Origin: Streptacidiphilus sp. 4-A2
GTDB taxonomy: Bacteria > Actinomycetota > Actinomycetes > Streptomycetales > Streptomycetaceae
Length of the DNA: 64,000 nucleotides
Direction: 5' to 3'
NCBI GenBank assembly: GCA_014284505.1
Contig: JAAFYY010000001.1
Location: forward strand, 7,799,845-7,863,844
How positions within the stretch are numbered: the stretch's first letter is position 1; each line of letters begins with the position of its first letter. Made by a program: the position numbers and the translations under genes. This document shows positions 27,978 to 38,393 of this stretch, piece by piece. The notes below the pieces were generated by a model. The model was given only the letters and a program-made list of their open reading frames with translations, searched no databases and was not told the DNA's origin.

Positions 27978-29405
27978 GTGCGTGAGTTCCTGTTGACGCT
28001 GTGCGTCACGGCTGCGGTCACCTATCTGCTGACCGGCCCGGTGCGGAAGTTCGCGATCGTCGCCGGGGCGATGCCGGAGATCCGGGAACGGGACGTGCAC
28101 CGTGAGCCCACGCCGCGACTGGGCGGGATCGCCATGTTCGGCGGGCTGTGCGCCGGGCTGACGGTGGCCTCCCGACTGCCCACCTTCAGCGGAGTCTTCC
28201 ACGGGAACTCGGATGTGACCGCGCTGCTCGCGGGCGCCGGGCTGATGTGGATCATCGGCGTGCTGGACGACAAGTGGGGCGTGGACGCCCTGGTCAAGCT
28301 CGGCGGGCAGATGGTCGCCGCGGGCGTGATGGTCTATCAGGGCGTGACCGTGTTCTGGCTGCCGGTTCCGGGCGTCGGACCGGTGCTGATGCCGCCCTCG
28401 TGGGGCACGCTGCTGGCGGTGATGCTGGTGGTACTGAGCGTCAACGCGGTCAACTTCATCGACGGCCTGGACGGCCTGGCCGCCGGGATGGTCTGCATCG
28501 CGGGGATGGCCTTCTTTGTCTACGCCTACCGGCTCTCCTACAGCTACGAGTTGACCGACGCCGTGCCGGCCACGCTGTTCAGCGTGATCCTGGTCGGCAT
28601 GTGCGTGGGCTTCCTGCCGCACAACCTGCACCCGGCGCGGATCTTCATGGGCGACTCCGGGTCGATGCTGATCGGCCTGGTGCTGTCGGTGTCGATGATC
28701 TCGCTCACCGGCGGGGTGGACCCGAGCGCCCTCGCCAACGACACCTCGCAGACCGCGGCCACCCACGCGATGGTGCCGGTCTACATCCCGCTGCTGCTGC
28801 CGCTGGCCACGCTCGCCATCCCGCTGGCCGACCTGCTGATCGCGGTGGTCCGGCGGACCTGGGCCGGGAAGTCCCCGTTCGCGGCGGACCGGCAGCACCT
28901 GCACCACCGGCTGCTGGAGATCGGCCACTCGCACAGCCGGGCCGTCATGATCATGTACTTCTGGGGTGCGCTGATCGCCTTCGCCACGGTCGCCTTCTCG
29001 GTGAGCCGCACCGAGCTGTACGCGGTGCGGATCGGGATGGCGCTGTGCGTGCTCGGCATCATCTTCCTGCTGATGCCCCGGTTCAAGCCGCACGCCCCCC
29101 GGATAGCGCAGCGCTTTCTGCCGCCGCGCTACCGCCGTCCGGACGCGGTCGAACCGGTCGCCGCCGGAGTGGTCGCGGGTGCCGCGGCCACCGCCGCCGA
29201 GTCGGCCGCCGCTCCCGCCGCGACTGCCGGGGACACTGCGAACGCCGCCTCCGCCGAGGGGTCCGCGGCCGCGGAAGCCCGTCCGGAGCGGCGCGATCCG
29301 GCGCCCGCGCTGTCCCACGCGGACGAGGAACTGCTGCGCCGGATCGGTACCGGGGCGCATGCCTCCGGTCGCCATTCGGGCGTATCAGGGCAGAGCGGTC
29401 GTTAA
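27978..29405 (+). CDS. Polyprenyl-phosphate GlcNAc-1-phosphate transferase (WecA/TagO type)
   Basis: A 475-residue integral membrane enzyme of the MraY/WecA/TagO family that transfers a sugar-1-phosphate from a UDP-sugar to a polyprenyl phosphate carrier, starting envelope glycopolymers. The GTG start at 27978 follows GAGGAGG. Eleven hydrophobic segments are seen. Active-site motifs are GVLDDKWGVDAL, VNFIDGLDGLAAG, FMGDSGSML and the HLHHRLLEIGHS carbohydrate-recognition histidines. The last 100 residues are a cytoplasmic Ala/Glu/Arg-rich tail not found in short homologues. It precedes atpI, a placing conserved in actinobacteria. The LCP protein upstream may act later in the same glycopolymer pathway. 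Confidence 0.93.
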   Translation: MREFLLTLCVTAAVTYLLTGPVRKFAIVAGAMPEIRERDVHREPTPRLGGIAMFGGLCAGLTVASRLPTFSGVFHGNSDVTALLAGAGLMWIIGVLDDKWGVDALVKLGGQMVAAGVMVYQGVTVFWLPVPGVGPVLMPPSWGTLLAVMLVVLSVNAVNFIDGLDGLAAGMVCIAGMAFFVYAYRLSYSYELTDAVPATLFSVILVGMCVGFLPHNLHPARIFMGDSGSMLIGLVLSVSMISLTGGVDPSALANDTSQTAATHAMVPVYIPLLLPLATLAIPLADLLIAVVRRTWAGKSPFAADRQHLHHRLLEIGHSHSRAVMIMYFWGALIAFATVAFSVSRTELYAVRIGMALCVLGIIFLLMPRFKPHAPRIAQRFLPPRYRRPDAVEPVAAGVVAGAAATAAESAAAPAATAGDTANAASAEGSAAAEARPERRDPAPALSHADEELLRRIGTGAHASGRHSGVSGQSGR

Positions 29406-29470
29406 TCCCTGCGGGTGAGGCTCGTGTGGCAAGAAGCACACCCGAAGAGTAAAGACCTGACCAAATAGCT

Positions 29471-29486
29471 TGTGATACCGTTCACG
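29471..29486. promoter_or_regulatory. Crp-like site upstream of atpI
   Basis: TGTGATACCGTTCACG has GTGA and TCAC half sites separated by six bases, close to the Crp consensus. It lies in a relatively AT-rich stretch about 150 bases before atpI, where the ATP synthase promoter is expected. This is a sequence match only. Confidence 0.4.
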
Positions 29487-29629
29487 ACGTCAGGAGAAGA
29501 GCCGAAGGACCTTATGGGAGAAGGTCGTTCGGTCGCGGTCCGCCTCGCGGGCCTGTGATGCCGTGCTCGTTCTCCGCCTTCATCTCAGTTCGTCCTTTCC
29601 ACCCCACCATCGCGCCGGAGTTGACGCCG

Positions 29630-30088
29630 ATGCTGTCCAACGACGCCCGGATTCTCCGGGGTGCCGCAAGCGCGGCTGTCCCCGTGGGAGTCGTCGCCGT
29701 TCTCGTCAGTGCGCTTGTCGCCGGCGAGAAGGGCCTGATCGGCGGCCTGGTCGGGGTGGCAGTTGTCGCTGTCTTCTTCGGTGGCGGGTTCGCGGCGCTC
29801 ATGCGGCTGACCCGGGACCGGCCTCAAGTGCTGATGCTGGCCGGGATGCTGATCTACACCGTGCAGATCCTGCTGGTCGGTGTCTTCATCATCGTGTTCC
29901 GCAACACCACGCTCTTCAACCCCCGGGCCTTCGCGCTCACCCTGCTGGTCACCGCGCTGGCCTGGGTCGGCGGGCAGGTGGTCTACACCATGCGTACCAA
30001 GATGCTCTACGTCGAGCCGCAGCCCCAGGTTTCCGCCAAGGAACGCAAGGAGCAGCAGGCGAAGCCGGAGTCCCGTGATGGGACGTAA
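29630..30088 (+). CDS. atpI: ATP synthase accessory protein AtpI-like
   Basis: A 152-residue membrane protein with four hydrophobic segments (for example AAVPVGVVAVLVSALVA and GLIGGLVGVAVVAVFFGG) and a charged Lys/Glu C-terminus. By place and shape it is the actinobacterial AtpI, thought to help assemble the c-ring of the Fo sector. The ATG at 29630 has GGAG with a 9-base spacing. An upstream in-frame ATG exists at about 29561, but without a ribosome binding site. It is the first gene of the ATP synthase operon. A 279-base gap separates it from atpB. Confidence 0.88.
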   Translation: MLSNDARILRGAASAAVPVGVVAVLVSALVAGEKGLIGGLVGVAVVAVFFGGGFAALMRLTRDRPQVLMLAGMLIYTVQILLVGVFIIVFRNTTLFNPRAFALTLLVTALAWVGGQVVYTMRTKMLYVEPQPQVSAKERKEQQAKPESRDGT

Positions 30089-30367
30089 GGGCGGACTAAA
30101 GACGCTTCATCCCGATCTGCTATCGTCCGGAATCACATCCGGCCGAGACGGGCACAGCCCCCTCGGTCGGCGACGTGCCCGGATCGAGCGCTGGAGCCAC
30201 AGCACAGATCACGGGGGTGCCCGGTCCTCGGTCGTGGAGCACACCGCTCCCGCCCGGGTCGACAGACACGGCGCCGCCCCAAGTCCCCAGTGCCGACCAG
30301 TGGCTCCCACCAGCCGCGCCGACACCCAAGGTTGCTGTTCTTATGCGTCACGACGAAGGAGTCACGG

Positions 30368-31174
30368 GTGAGTGCCCACAAGATGCTCGCTGAGGTCGGG
30401 TGCCACATCCAAGCCAACTGTGGCTTCCCCGCTCCGGGCCTCAACTCGTTCAACTTCAAGCCGATCTTCTCGGTAGGCAGCTTCGGCTTCACCAAGCCGA
30501 TGCTCCTCGCGATCATCTGCATGGTGATCGTCGTCGGTTTCTTCTGGGCGGCCTTCGGCAAGCCGAAGCTGGTCCCCGGCAAGATCCAGCTGATCGGTGA
30601 GATCGGGTACGGCTTCATCGCGCGGGGCATCGCCCGGGACGTGATCGGCAAGAAGGGCGACAAGTTCGTCCCCTTCCTGACCTCGATCTTCTTCTTCGTG
30701 TGGCTCATGAACATCATGTCCATCATCCCGCTGGCGCAGTTCCCGGTGGCCTCGCGTTACGCGTACCCGGTCGCCCTCGCGCTGCTGGTGTGGATCACGT
30801 ACATGTACCTGACGTTCAAGACCCACGGCTTCAAGGGCGGCGTCAAGAACCTCGTCTGGCTGGACGGCCTGCCGAGCTACATGGTTCCGCTGATCGTCTT
30901 CCTTGAGTTCCTGCAGAACGTGATCCTGCGGCCGTTCACCCTCTCGGTGCGGCTCTGGGCCAACATGTTCGCCGGCCACATGCTGATCGTCATGTTCAGC
31001 GTCGCCAGCTGGTACCTGCTGACCCCGTCGATCATGTCGGCCTTCGCAGGCGGCTCCTTCGTCATGGCCGTCGGCATGACCGCCTTCGAGGTGCTGATCC
31101 AGTTCCTGCAGGCGTACATCTTCACGCTGCTCGCCTCGATCTACATCAGCGGAGCGCTCGAAGAGGGTCACTGA
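30368..31174 (+). CDS. atpB: ATP synthase Fo subunit a
   Basis: A 268-residue integral membrane subunit that forms the proton half-channels. The GTG start at 30368 follows GAAGGAG. It has about six transmembrane segments. The essential arginine lies in FTLSVRLWANMFAGHML, the family signature in the penultimate core helix. The C-terminal helix contains QFLQAYIFTLLASIYISGA. The frame is intact. It is followed by atpE after 72 bases with its own ribosome binding site. Confidence 0.97.
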   Translation: MSAHKMLAEVGCHIQANCGFPAPGLNSFNFKPIFSVGSFGFTKPMLLAIICMVIVVGFFWAAFGKPKLVPGKIQLIGEIGYGFIARGIARDVIGKKGDKFVPFLTSIFFFVWLMNIMSIIPLAQFPVASRYAYPVALALLVWITYMYLTFKTHGFKGGVKNLVWLDGLPSYMVPLIVFLEFLQNVILRPFTLSVRLWANMFAGHMLIVMFSVASWYLLTPSIMSAFAGGSFVMAVGMTAFEVLIQFLQAYIFTLLASIYISGALEEGH

Positions 31175-31246
31175 CCCGCACGTTCCCCACCAGTTTTCCG
31201 CTGGGAAGCACCCCAACGGACCGCATCACACAGGAAGACAGGAAAA

Positions 31247-31501
31247 ATGTCTGCCGAGCTTCTCGCTGCCTCCACCAGCAACATCAGCATCCAGGGCAAC
31301 CTCGGCGCCATCGCCTACGGTCTTGCCGCGATCGGCCCCGGCGTCGGCATCGGCGTGGTCTTCGGCCACTCCATCGAGGCCATGGCCCGTCAGCCCGAGG
31401 CCATGCCGGTCATCCGCACCAACATGTTCCTGGGCTTCGCCCTCTGTGAGGTGCTGGCCCTCCTCGGTCTGGTCGCGCCGTTCATCTTCCCGGCCAAGTA
31501 A
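31247..31501 (+). CDS. atpE: ATP synthase Fo subunit c
   Basis: An 84-residue hairpin of two transmembrane helices that forms the rotating c-ring. Helix 1 has the glycine pattern AIGPGVGIGVVFG, the polar loop is ARQPEA, and Glu68 in FALCEVLALLG is the proton-binding carboxylate. The start follows GGAAGACAGG. The first 15 residues are a short extra N-terminal extension typical of actinobacteria. Confidence 0.98.
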   Translation: MSAELLAASTSNISIQGNLGAIAYGLAAIGPGVGIGVVFGHSIEAMARQPEAMPVIRTNMFLGFALCEVLALLGLVAPFIFPAK

Positions 31502-31541
31502 CCAGCCCGGCCAGTAGCCACACTCGACGAAAGGTTCAGAC

Positions 31542-32093
31542 ATGTTGAACCTCCTGGCGGAGGCGGGTCCGCAGAACCCGCTGATCCCGGATACTTCCGA
31601 ACTGATCATCGGCCTGCTCTGCTTCCTGATCGTCTTTGGCGTCCTCGGGAAGAAGCTCCTGCCCAACATCCAGAAGACTCTGGAGGAGCGGCACGACGCG
31701 ATCGAGGGTGGCCTGGAGCGGGCGGCATCGGCGCAGGCCGAGGCCAACCGGACGCTTGAGGAGTACAAGGCCCAGCTCGCCGAGGCCCGCCACGAGGCGG
31801 CCCGGATCACCGAGCACGCCCGCGAGCAGGGCTCGGCGATCATCGCCGAGATGCGCGAGGAGGGCCAGCGTCAGCGCGAGGCCATCGTCGCCGCAGGCCA
31901 CGCCCAGATCGAGGCCGACCGCCGTCAGGTGACGACCGTGCTCCGGCAGGACGTCGGCCGGATCGCCACCGAGCTGGCCGGCCGGGTTGTCGGCGAGTCC
32001 CTCGAGGACAACGCCCGCCAGAGCCGGATCGTGGACCGCTTCCTGGACGAGCTCGACGCCAAGGCAGTCGAGACGCAGGGCGCGGCCAAGTGA
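31542..32093 (+). CDS. atpF: ATP synthase Fo subunit b
   Basis: A 183-residue peripheral stalk subunit. One transmembrane helix at about residues 20-40 (SELIIGLLCFLIVFGVL) is followed by a long charged coiled coil (EERHDAIEGGLERAASAQAE onward) that reaches up to the delta subunit. The start has GAAAGG upstream. The stop overlaps the GTG start of atpH by four bases (32090-32093), indicating coupled translation. Confidence 0.97.
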   Translation: MLNLLAEAGPQNPLIPDTSELIIGLLCFLIVFGVLGKKLLPNIQKTLEERHDAIEGGLERAASAQAEANRTLEEYKAQLAEARHEAARITEHAREQGSAIIAEMREEGQRQREAIVAAGHAQIEADRRQVTTVLRQDVGRIATELAGRVVGESLEDNARQSRIVDRFLDELDAKAVETQGAAK

Positions 32094-32904
32094 GCAGCGC
32101 CACGCGTCAGTCGAACGCCGCAGCACGCGAGCGGCTGGAGGCGCTGACCGACTCCGGTCAGACCGATGTCACCGCCCTCGCCGCTGACCTGCTCGCCGTG
32201 ACCGGCGTGCTGGACCGCGAGGTCGGGGTCCGTCGGGTGCTCACCGACCCGGCCGTCGAAGGACAGCGCAAGGCCGACCTGGCCGCCGCGCTGTTCGGCG
32301 GCAAGATCGGTGCGGACGCGCTGGACCTGGTCTCCGGCCTGGTCCGCTCCCGCTGGTCCAGCTCCCGCGACCTGGTCGACGGCATCGAGCAGCTGGCCGC
32401 GTACACCGAGGTCATCGGTGCCGACAAGGCCGGCGAGCTGGACGAGGTCGAGGACGAGCTGTTCCGCTTCGGGCGGGTCGTCGCCGGCAGCAACGAGCTC
32501 CGCTCGGCGCTGACCGACACTGCCGCGAGCAAGGCCGCCAAGGCCGGGCTGGTGCAGTCGCTGCTCGGCGGGAAGGCCAAGCCGGCCACCACCGCGCTGG
32601 TCAGCTCGCTGGTGACGCAGCCGCGGGGACGTAGCCTGGAAGCTGGGCTGGAGGACTTCTCCCGGCTCGCCGCGGCTCGCCGCGGTCGCGTGGTCGCCCT
32701 GGTGACCGTCGCGGTGCCGCTCTCGGACGCCCAGAAGGAGCGCCTCGGCGGCTCCCTGGCGCGCCTGGTCGGCCGTCCGGTGCACCTGAACATCGAGGTG
32801 GACCCCGCGTCCTCGGTGGTGTCCGGGTCCAGGTCGGCGACGAGGTCATCGAGGGCACCATCGCCGGACGCCTGGACAGCGCCCGGCAGGGCCTCGCGGG
32901 CTAG
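32090..32904 (+). CDS. atpH: ATP synthase F1 subunit delta (one frame break)
   Basis: The delta subunit links the b stalk to the top of F1. The GTG start at 32090 gives VSSATRQSNAAARERLEAL. The OSCP/delta domain is intact through VHLNIEVDP. There one base is missing near 32808; the next frame continues VLGGVRVQVGDEVIEGTIAG and stops at 32902-32904. Read without the shift, the C-terminal conserved strand is replaced by Ser/Arg-rich sequence. The restored length is 271 residues, normal for actinobacterial delta, which is longer than the E. coli subunit. Confidence 0.95.
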
Positions 32905-32974
32905 CAGCACAGCAGTAGGCGGTTAGTAGTAAGCGGGCTTAGCCCACCCGTCGCCCACCACCACCCGTGATGGA

Positions 32975-32987
32975 GGGGCTTCGCCCC
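32975..32987 (+). other. Small hairpin between atpH and atpA
   Basis: GGGGC-TTC-GCCCC forms a tight hairpin in the 218-base atpH-atpA gap. A second small one (GGATGC-A-GCATCC) follows near 33000. They may be RNA processing or translational control elements inside the operon; no full terminator is seen. Confidence 0.45.
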
Positions 32988-33122
32988 GCAGGGCAGATGG
33001 GATGCAGCATCCGACCCTCGGTCGGTCAAAGACGGTCAGCCGAACCAGCTGGCCGAGAGTCGAATACTTGCGGCCCTCCACGGGCGGGCCGAGGATCGCA
33101 ACTAGGAGAGCAGGGAACCCAG

Positions 33123-34697
33123 ATGGCGGAGCTCACGATCCGGCCGGAGGAGATCCGGGACGCGCTGGACAACTTCGTCCAGGCGTACCAGCCGGACGCC
33201 GCCTCGCGTGAAGAGGTCGGCACTGTCACCTACACGGCTGACGGCATCGCCCGGGTCGAGGGTCTGCCCTCGGTCATGGCGAACGAGCTGCTGAAGTTCG
33301 AGGACGGAACCCTCGGGCTCGCGCTCAACCTCGACACCCGCGAGATCGGCGTCGTCGTCCTCGGCGAGTACAGCGCGATCGAGGAGGGCCAGTCGGTCCG
33401 CCGCACCGGCGAGGTCCTGTCGGTCCCCGTCGGCGAGGGCTACCTCGGCCGCGTGGTGGACCCGCTCGGCCAGCCGATCGACGGCCTCGGCGAGATCGAG
33501 TCCACCGGCCGCCGCGCGCTGGAGCTCCAGGCTCCCGGCGTCATGGTCCGCAAGTCGGTGCACGAGCCGATGCAGACCGGCATCAAGGCCATCGACGCGA
33601 TGACCCCGATCGGCCGTGGCCAGCGTCAGCTGATCATCGGCGACCGCCAGACCGGCAAGACCGCGGTGGCGATCGACACGATCATCAACCAGCGTGACAA
33701 CTGGCGCTCCGGCGACCCGAAGAAGCAGGTCCGCTGCATCTACGTCGCCATCGGCCAGAAGGGCTCGACCATCGCCTCCGTGCGCGGTGCGCTGGAGGAG
33801 GCGGGCGCGCTGGAGTACACCACCATCGTGGCTGCCCCGGCGTCCGACCCGGCCGGCTTCAAGTACCTCGCCCCGTACACCGGCTCGGCCATCGGCCAGG
33901 AGTGGATGTACGACGGCAAGCACGTCCTCATCATCTTCGACGACCTGAGCAAGCAGGCCGAGGCCTACCGCGCCGTGTCGCTGCTGCTGCGCCGTCCGCC
34001 GGGCCGCGAGGCCTACCCGGGTGACGTCTTCTACCTGCACTCCCGTCTGCTGGAGCGTTGCGCCAAGCTGTCGGACGAGCTGGGCGCGGGCTCGATGACC
34101 GGTCTGCCGATCATCGAGACCAAGGCCAACGACGTCTCGGCGTACATCCCGACCAACGTCATCTCCATCACCGACGGCCAGTGCTTCCTGGAGTCCGACC
34201 TGTTCAACGCCGGCATCCGCCCGGCCGTGAACGTCGGTATCTCGGTCTCCCGCGTCGGTGGCTCCGCGCAGATCAAGGCCATGAAGTCGGTGGCCGGCCG
34301 GCTGCGTCTGGACCTCGCCCAGTACCGCGAGCTGGAGGCCTTCGCGGCCTTCGGTTCCGACCTGGACGCGGCCTCCAAGGCCCAGCTGGAGCGTGGCGCC
34401 CGTCTGGTCGAGCTGCTCAAGCAGGGCCAGTACCAGCCGTTCCCGGTCGAGGAGCAGGTCGTCTCGGTCTGGGCCGGCACCACCGGCAAGCTGGACAACG
34501 TCCCGGTCGCGGACATCCGCAAGTTCGAGCGCGAGTTCCTCGACTACCTGCGTCGCGAGCACAAGGGCGTCCTGACCACGATCGTCGAGACCAGCAAGCT
34601 CGAAGACGGCACGATCACCTCCCTGACCGAGGCCATCGCCTCGTTCAAGAAGGAGTTCACCACCTCTGAGGGCGCTCTGCTCGGCGACTCGGCCTGA
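33123..34697 (+). CDS. atpA: ATP synthase F1 subunit alpha
   Basis: A 524-residue non-catalytic nucleotide-binding subunit. It has the N-terminal beta-barrel, then Walker A GDRQTGKTAVAID near residue 173, VLIIFDDLSKQAEAYR, and the signature ITDGQCFLESDLFNAGIRPA, in which the catalytic-site arginine finger region SVSRVGGSAQ follows. The C-terminal helical domain is complete. The ATG at 33123 follows GGAGAGCAGGG. The frame is intact. Confidence 0.98.
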   Translation: MAELTIRPEEIRDALDNFVQAYQPDAASREEVGTVTYTADGIARVEGLPSVMANELLKFEDGTLGLALNLDTREIGVVVLGEYSAIEEGQSVRRTGEVLSVPVGEGYLGRVVDPLGQPIDGLGEIESTGRRALELQAPGVMVRKSVHEPMQTGIKAIDAMTPIGRGQRQLIIGDRQTGKTAVAIDTIINQRDNWRSGDPKKQVRCIYVAIGQKGSTIASVRGALEEAGALEYTTIVAAPASDPAGFKYLAPYTGSAIGQEWMYDGKHVLIIFDDLSKQAEAYRAVSLLLRRPPGREAYPGDVFYLHSRLLERCAKLSDELGAGSMTGLPIIETKANDVSAYIPTNVISITDGQCFLESDLFNAGIRPAVNVGISVSRVGGSAQIKAMKSVAGRLRLDLAQYRELEAFAAFGSDLDAASKAQLERGARLVELLKQGQYQPFPVEEQVVSVWAGTTGKLDNVPVADIRKFEREFLDYLRREHKGVLTTIVETSKLEDGTITSLTEAIASFKKEFTTSEGALLGDSA

Positions 34698-34725
34698 CGA
34701 GAGACGGAAAGGACGGTAACGACCC

Positions 34726-35637
34726 ATGGGAGCACAGCTTCGGGTCTACAAGCGCCGGATCCGCTCTGTCACCGCGACGAAGAAGATCACCAAGGCGATG
34801 GAGATGATCTCCGCGTCGCGCATCATGAAGGCGCAGCGCGCGGTGGCCGCCTCCTCCCCGTACGCGGACGAGCTCACCCGTGCGGTGACCGCGGTCGCGA
34901 CCCGGTCGAACGCCAAGCACCCGCTGACCTCCGAGCCGGAGTCCCCGGTCCGGGTCGCGGTGCTGGTGGTCACGGCTGACCGCGGTCTGGCCGGCGGTTA
35001 CTCCGCGAACGCCCTCAAGGCGTCGCAGGCGCTGACCGAGCGGCTGCGGGCCGAGGGCAAGCAGGTCCAGCAGTACGCGGTCGGCCGCAAGGCCGTCGGC
35101 TACTTCGCCTTCCGCAACGTGCCGGTGGTACAGGCGTGGACCGGGTTCTCGGACAAGCCGACCTACCAGGACGCCAAGAACGTCTCGGCGGCGCTGATCG
35201 ATGCCTTCGTGACCGACACGGCCGAGGGCGGCGTGGACGAGCTCCACATCGTCTCGACCGAGTTCGTCTCGATGCTGACCCAGAACCCGGTGGATGTGCG
35301 TCTGCTCCCGCTCAAGCTGGAGGAGACGCAGGCAGTGGCGGAGGAGCAGGGCCCCTTCCCGCTGTACGACTTCGAGCCGTCGGCGGAGGGCGTCCTGGAC
35401 GCACTGCTGCCGCGGTACGTGGAGAGCCGGATCTACAACGCCCTGCTCCAGTCGGCCGCTTCGGAGCACGCCGCCCGGCGTCGTGCGATGAAGAGCGCGA
35501 CCGACAACGCAGGCGAGCTCATCAAGTCGCTCTCGCGACTTGCCAACTCGGCCCGACAGGCCGAGATCACCCAGGAAATCAGCGAGATCGTCGGTGGCGC
35601 ATCAGCCCTGGCCGACGCGAACGCGGGGAGTGACTAG
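34726..35637 (+). CDS. atpG: ATP synthase F1 subunit gamma
   Basis: A 303-residue central shaft subunit that couples c-ring rotation to catalysis. The N-terminal helix begins MGAQLRVYKRRIRSVTATKK and the C-terminal helix carries the conserved AMKSATDNAGELIKSLSR. The middle Rossmann-like domain has VTADRGLAGGYSAN. It starts after GGAAAGGACGG and ends three bases before atpD. The frame is intact. Confidence 0.98.
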   Translation: MGAQLRVYKRRIRSVTATKKITKAMEMISASRIMKAQRAVAASSPYADELTRAVTAVATRSNAKHPLTSEPESPVRVAVLVVTADRGLAGGYSANALKASQALTERLRAEGKQVQQYAVGRKAVGYFAFRNVPVVQAWTGFSDKPTYQDAKNVSAALIDAFVTDTAEGGVDELHIVSTEFVSMLTQNPVDVRLLPLKLEETQAVAEEQGPFPLYDFEPSAEGVLDALLPRYVESRIYNALLQSAASEHAARRRAMKSATDNAGELIKSLSRLANSARQAEITQEISEIVGGASALADANAGSD

Positions 35638-35640
35638 ACA

Positions 35641-37086
<1,446 letters not shown>

Positions 37087-37111
37087 TCACTTCTTGAGGG
37101 CCTGGTGCTGA

Positions 37112-37137
37112 GGGGCGGCCCCGTACGGGACCGCCCC
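37112..37137 (+). terminator. Hairpin between atpD and atpC
   Basis: GGGGCGG (37112-37118) pairs with CCGCCCC (37131-37137), with an inner CCC/GGG after one mismatch and a GTAC loop. It lies 25 bases after the atpD stop and 115 before atpC. It may partly end transcription and lower epsilon relative to the other F1 subunits; this is inference. Confidence 0.6.
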
Positions 37138-37251
37138 TCGCTGTGCTCTTCACCGCTCGACACCGCCCCGATTGCACCACCGGTCGGGGGAACGTTATTC
37201 TTTCCGAAACCCGGGCTTCACGGCGCGGGCATCAAGACCGAGGAGCCCACT

Positions 37252-37623
37252 GTGGCTGAGCTGCACGTCGAGCTGGTCGCGGCCGACCGCAAGGTCTGGT
37301 CGGGCGAGGCCACGATCGTCCTTGCCCGTACCAAGTCCGGTGACATCGGCATCCAGGCCGGTCACACCCCCGTCCTGGGTGTGATGGAGTCCGACCCGGT
37401 GACCATCAGGCAGGCCGACGGCACCACCGTGGTCGCGGCGGTGCACGGCGGCTTCCTGTCGTTCGCCAACAACAAGCTGTCGATCCTGGCCGAGGTCGCC
37501 GAGCTCGCCGACGAGATCGATGTCGAGCGTGCCGAGCGGGCTCTGGCGGAAGCCAAGTCCGAGCAGGAGGCCGCGGCCCAGCGCCGCGCCGCCGTCCGGC
37601 TCCAGGCGGCGACCAACCGCTAG
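37252..37623 (+). CDS. atpC: ATP synthase F1 subunit epsilon
   Basis: A 123-residue subunit that joins gamma to the c-ring and can inhibit ATP hydrolysis. The N-terminal beta-sandwich (ELHVELVAADRKVWSGEA, GDIGIQAGHTPVLGVM) is followed by two helices (ERAERALAEAKSEQEAAAQR). The GTG start at 37252 follows GAGGAG. The 165-base gap after atpD is unusually long and holds a hairpin. Confidence 0.96.
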   Translation: MAELHVELVAADRKVWSGEATIVLARTKSGDIGIQAGHTPVLGVMESDPVTIRQADGTTVVAAVHGGFLSFANNKLSILAEVAELADEIDVERAERALAEAKSEQEAAAQRRAAVRLQAATNR

Positions 37624-37779
37624 GCACGGCGCACTACTTGTACGATCAGCACAACCGGTCCCGGGGCGCGTGCGCGGCCCCGGGACTGCTGCATCCCCGC
37701 ACGGGAGAACGAGAGTTACCCGCGGGGCGGCCCGGCAGTTTACGTAGCGGCAGACCGAGACGCGAGGAGGTGGCAGGGC

Positions 37780-38310
37780 ATGGTCCTCGCGGTGGTGGTG
37801 GTCATTGCGGTGCTGCTGGCCGTGCTGCTCGGGCTGGGCGCGTTCGCGGCCAGACGACGGCTGATCCAGCGGCCCGGCGGAACCTTCGACTGTTCGGCCC
37901 GGCTGCGCATGCCCCAGGTGCCGTCGGCCGGCCCCTCCGACGCGCCGCCCGCGGACGACTCCGTCCTGCCCTCCGGCTCCGCGCCCGCCCCGGCCGCCGC
38001 GGCCGCCGAGGACGGCGGCAAGGGCTGGGTCTTCGGGATCGCCCGCTACAACAACGACTCGGTCGAGTGGTTCCGGGTCTTCAGCTACGCCCACCGCCCG
38101 CGCCGGGTGCTGGAGCGCTCCCGGATCGAGGTGCTCTACCGGCGCACCCCCGAGGGCCAGGAGGAGCTCGCGCTGCTCACCGGCGCGGTCGTGCTCAGCT
38201 GCCTGCACGCGGGCGAGCCGCTGGAGCTCGCCATGAGCGAGGACGCCCTCACCGGCTTCCTCGCCTGGCTGGAGGCCGCCCCGCCCGGCCAGCGGGTCAA
38301 CGTCGCTTGA
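37780..38310 (+). CDS. DUF2550 family membrane protein
   Basis: A 176-residue protein with one N-terminal transmembrane helix (residues about 2-23), a basic stretch, a family core (GTFDCSARL), an Ala/Pro/Ser-rich linker and a second core half (WVFGIARYNNDSVEWFRVFSY). This fits DUF2550, found after atpC in actinobacteria including mycobacteria. Its role is unknown; the place suggests a link to the membrane or ATP synthase region. The ATG follows GAGGAGGTGG. The linker is longer than I would expect for short homologues. Confidence 0.88.
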   Translation: MVLAVVVVIAVLLAVLLGLGAFAARRRLIQRPGGTFDCSARLRMPQVPSAGPSDAPPADDSVLPSGSAPAPAAAAAEDGGKGWVFGIARYNNDSVEWFRVFSYAHRPRRVLERSRIEVLYRRTPEGQEELALLTGAVVLSCLHAGEPLELAMSEDALTGFLAWLEAAPPGQRVNVA

Positions 38311-38393
38311 AAGGGCACGTCACCCGAAAGGGCAGGCCGCTCGAAGTGACGCACTGCGCCTGAACGGCCTGGCGCCCGCGCTACGCTCGCCCC

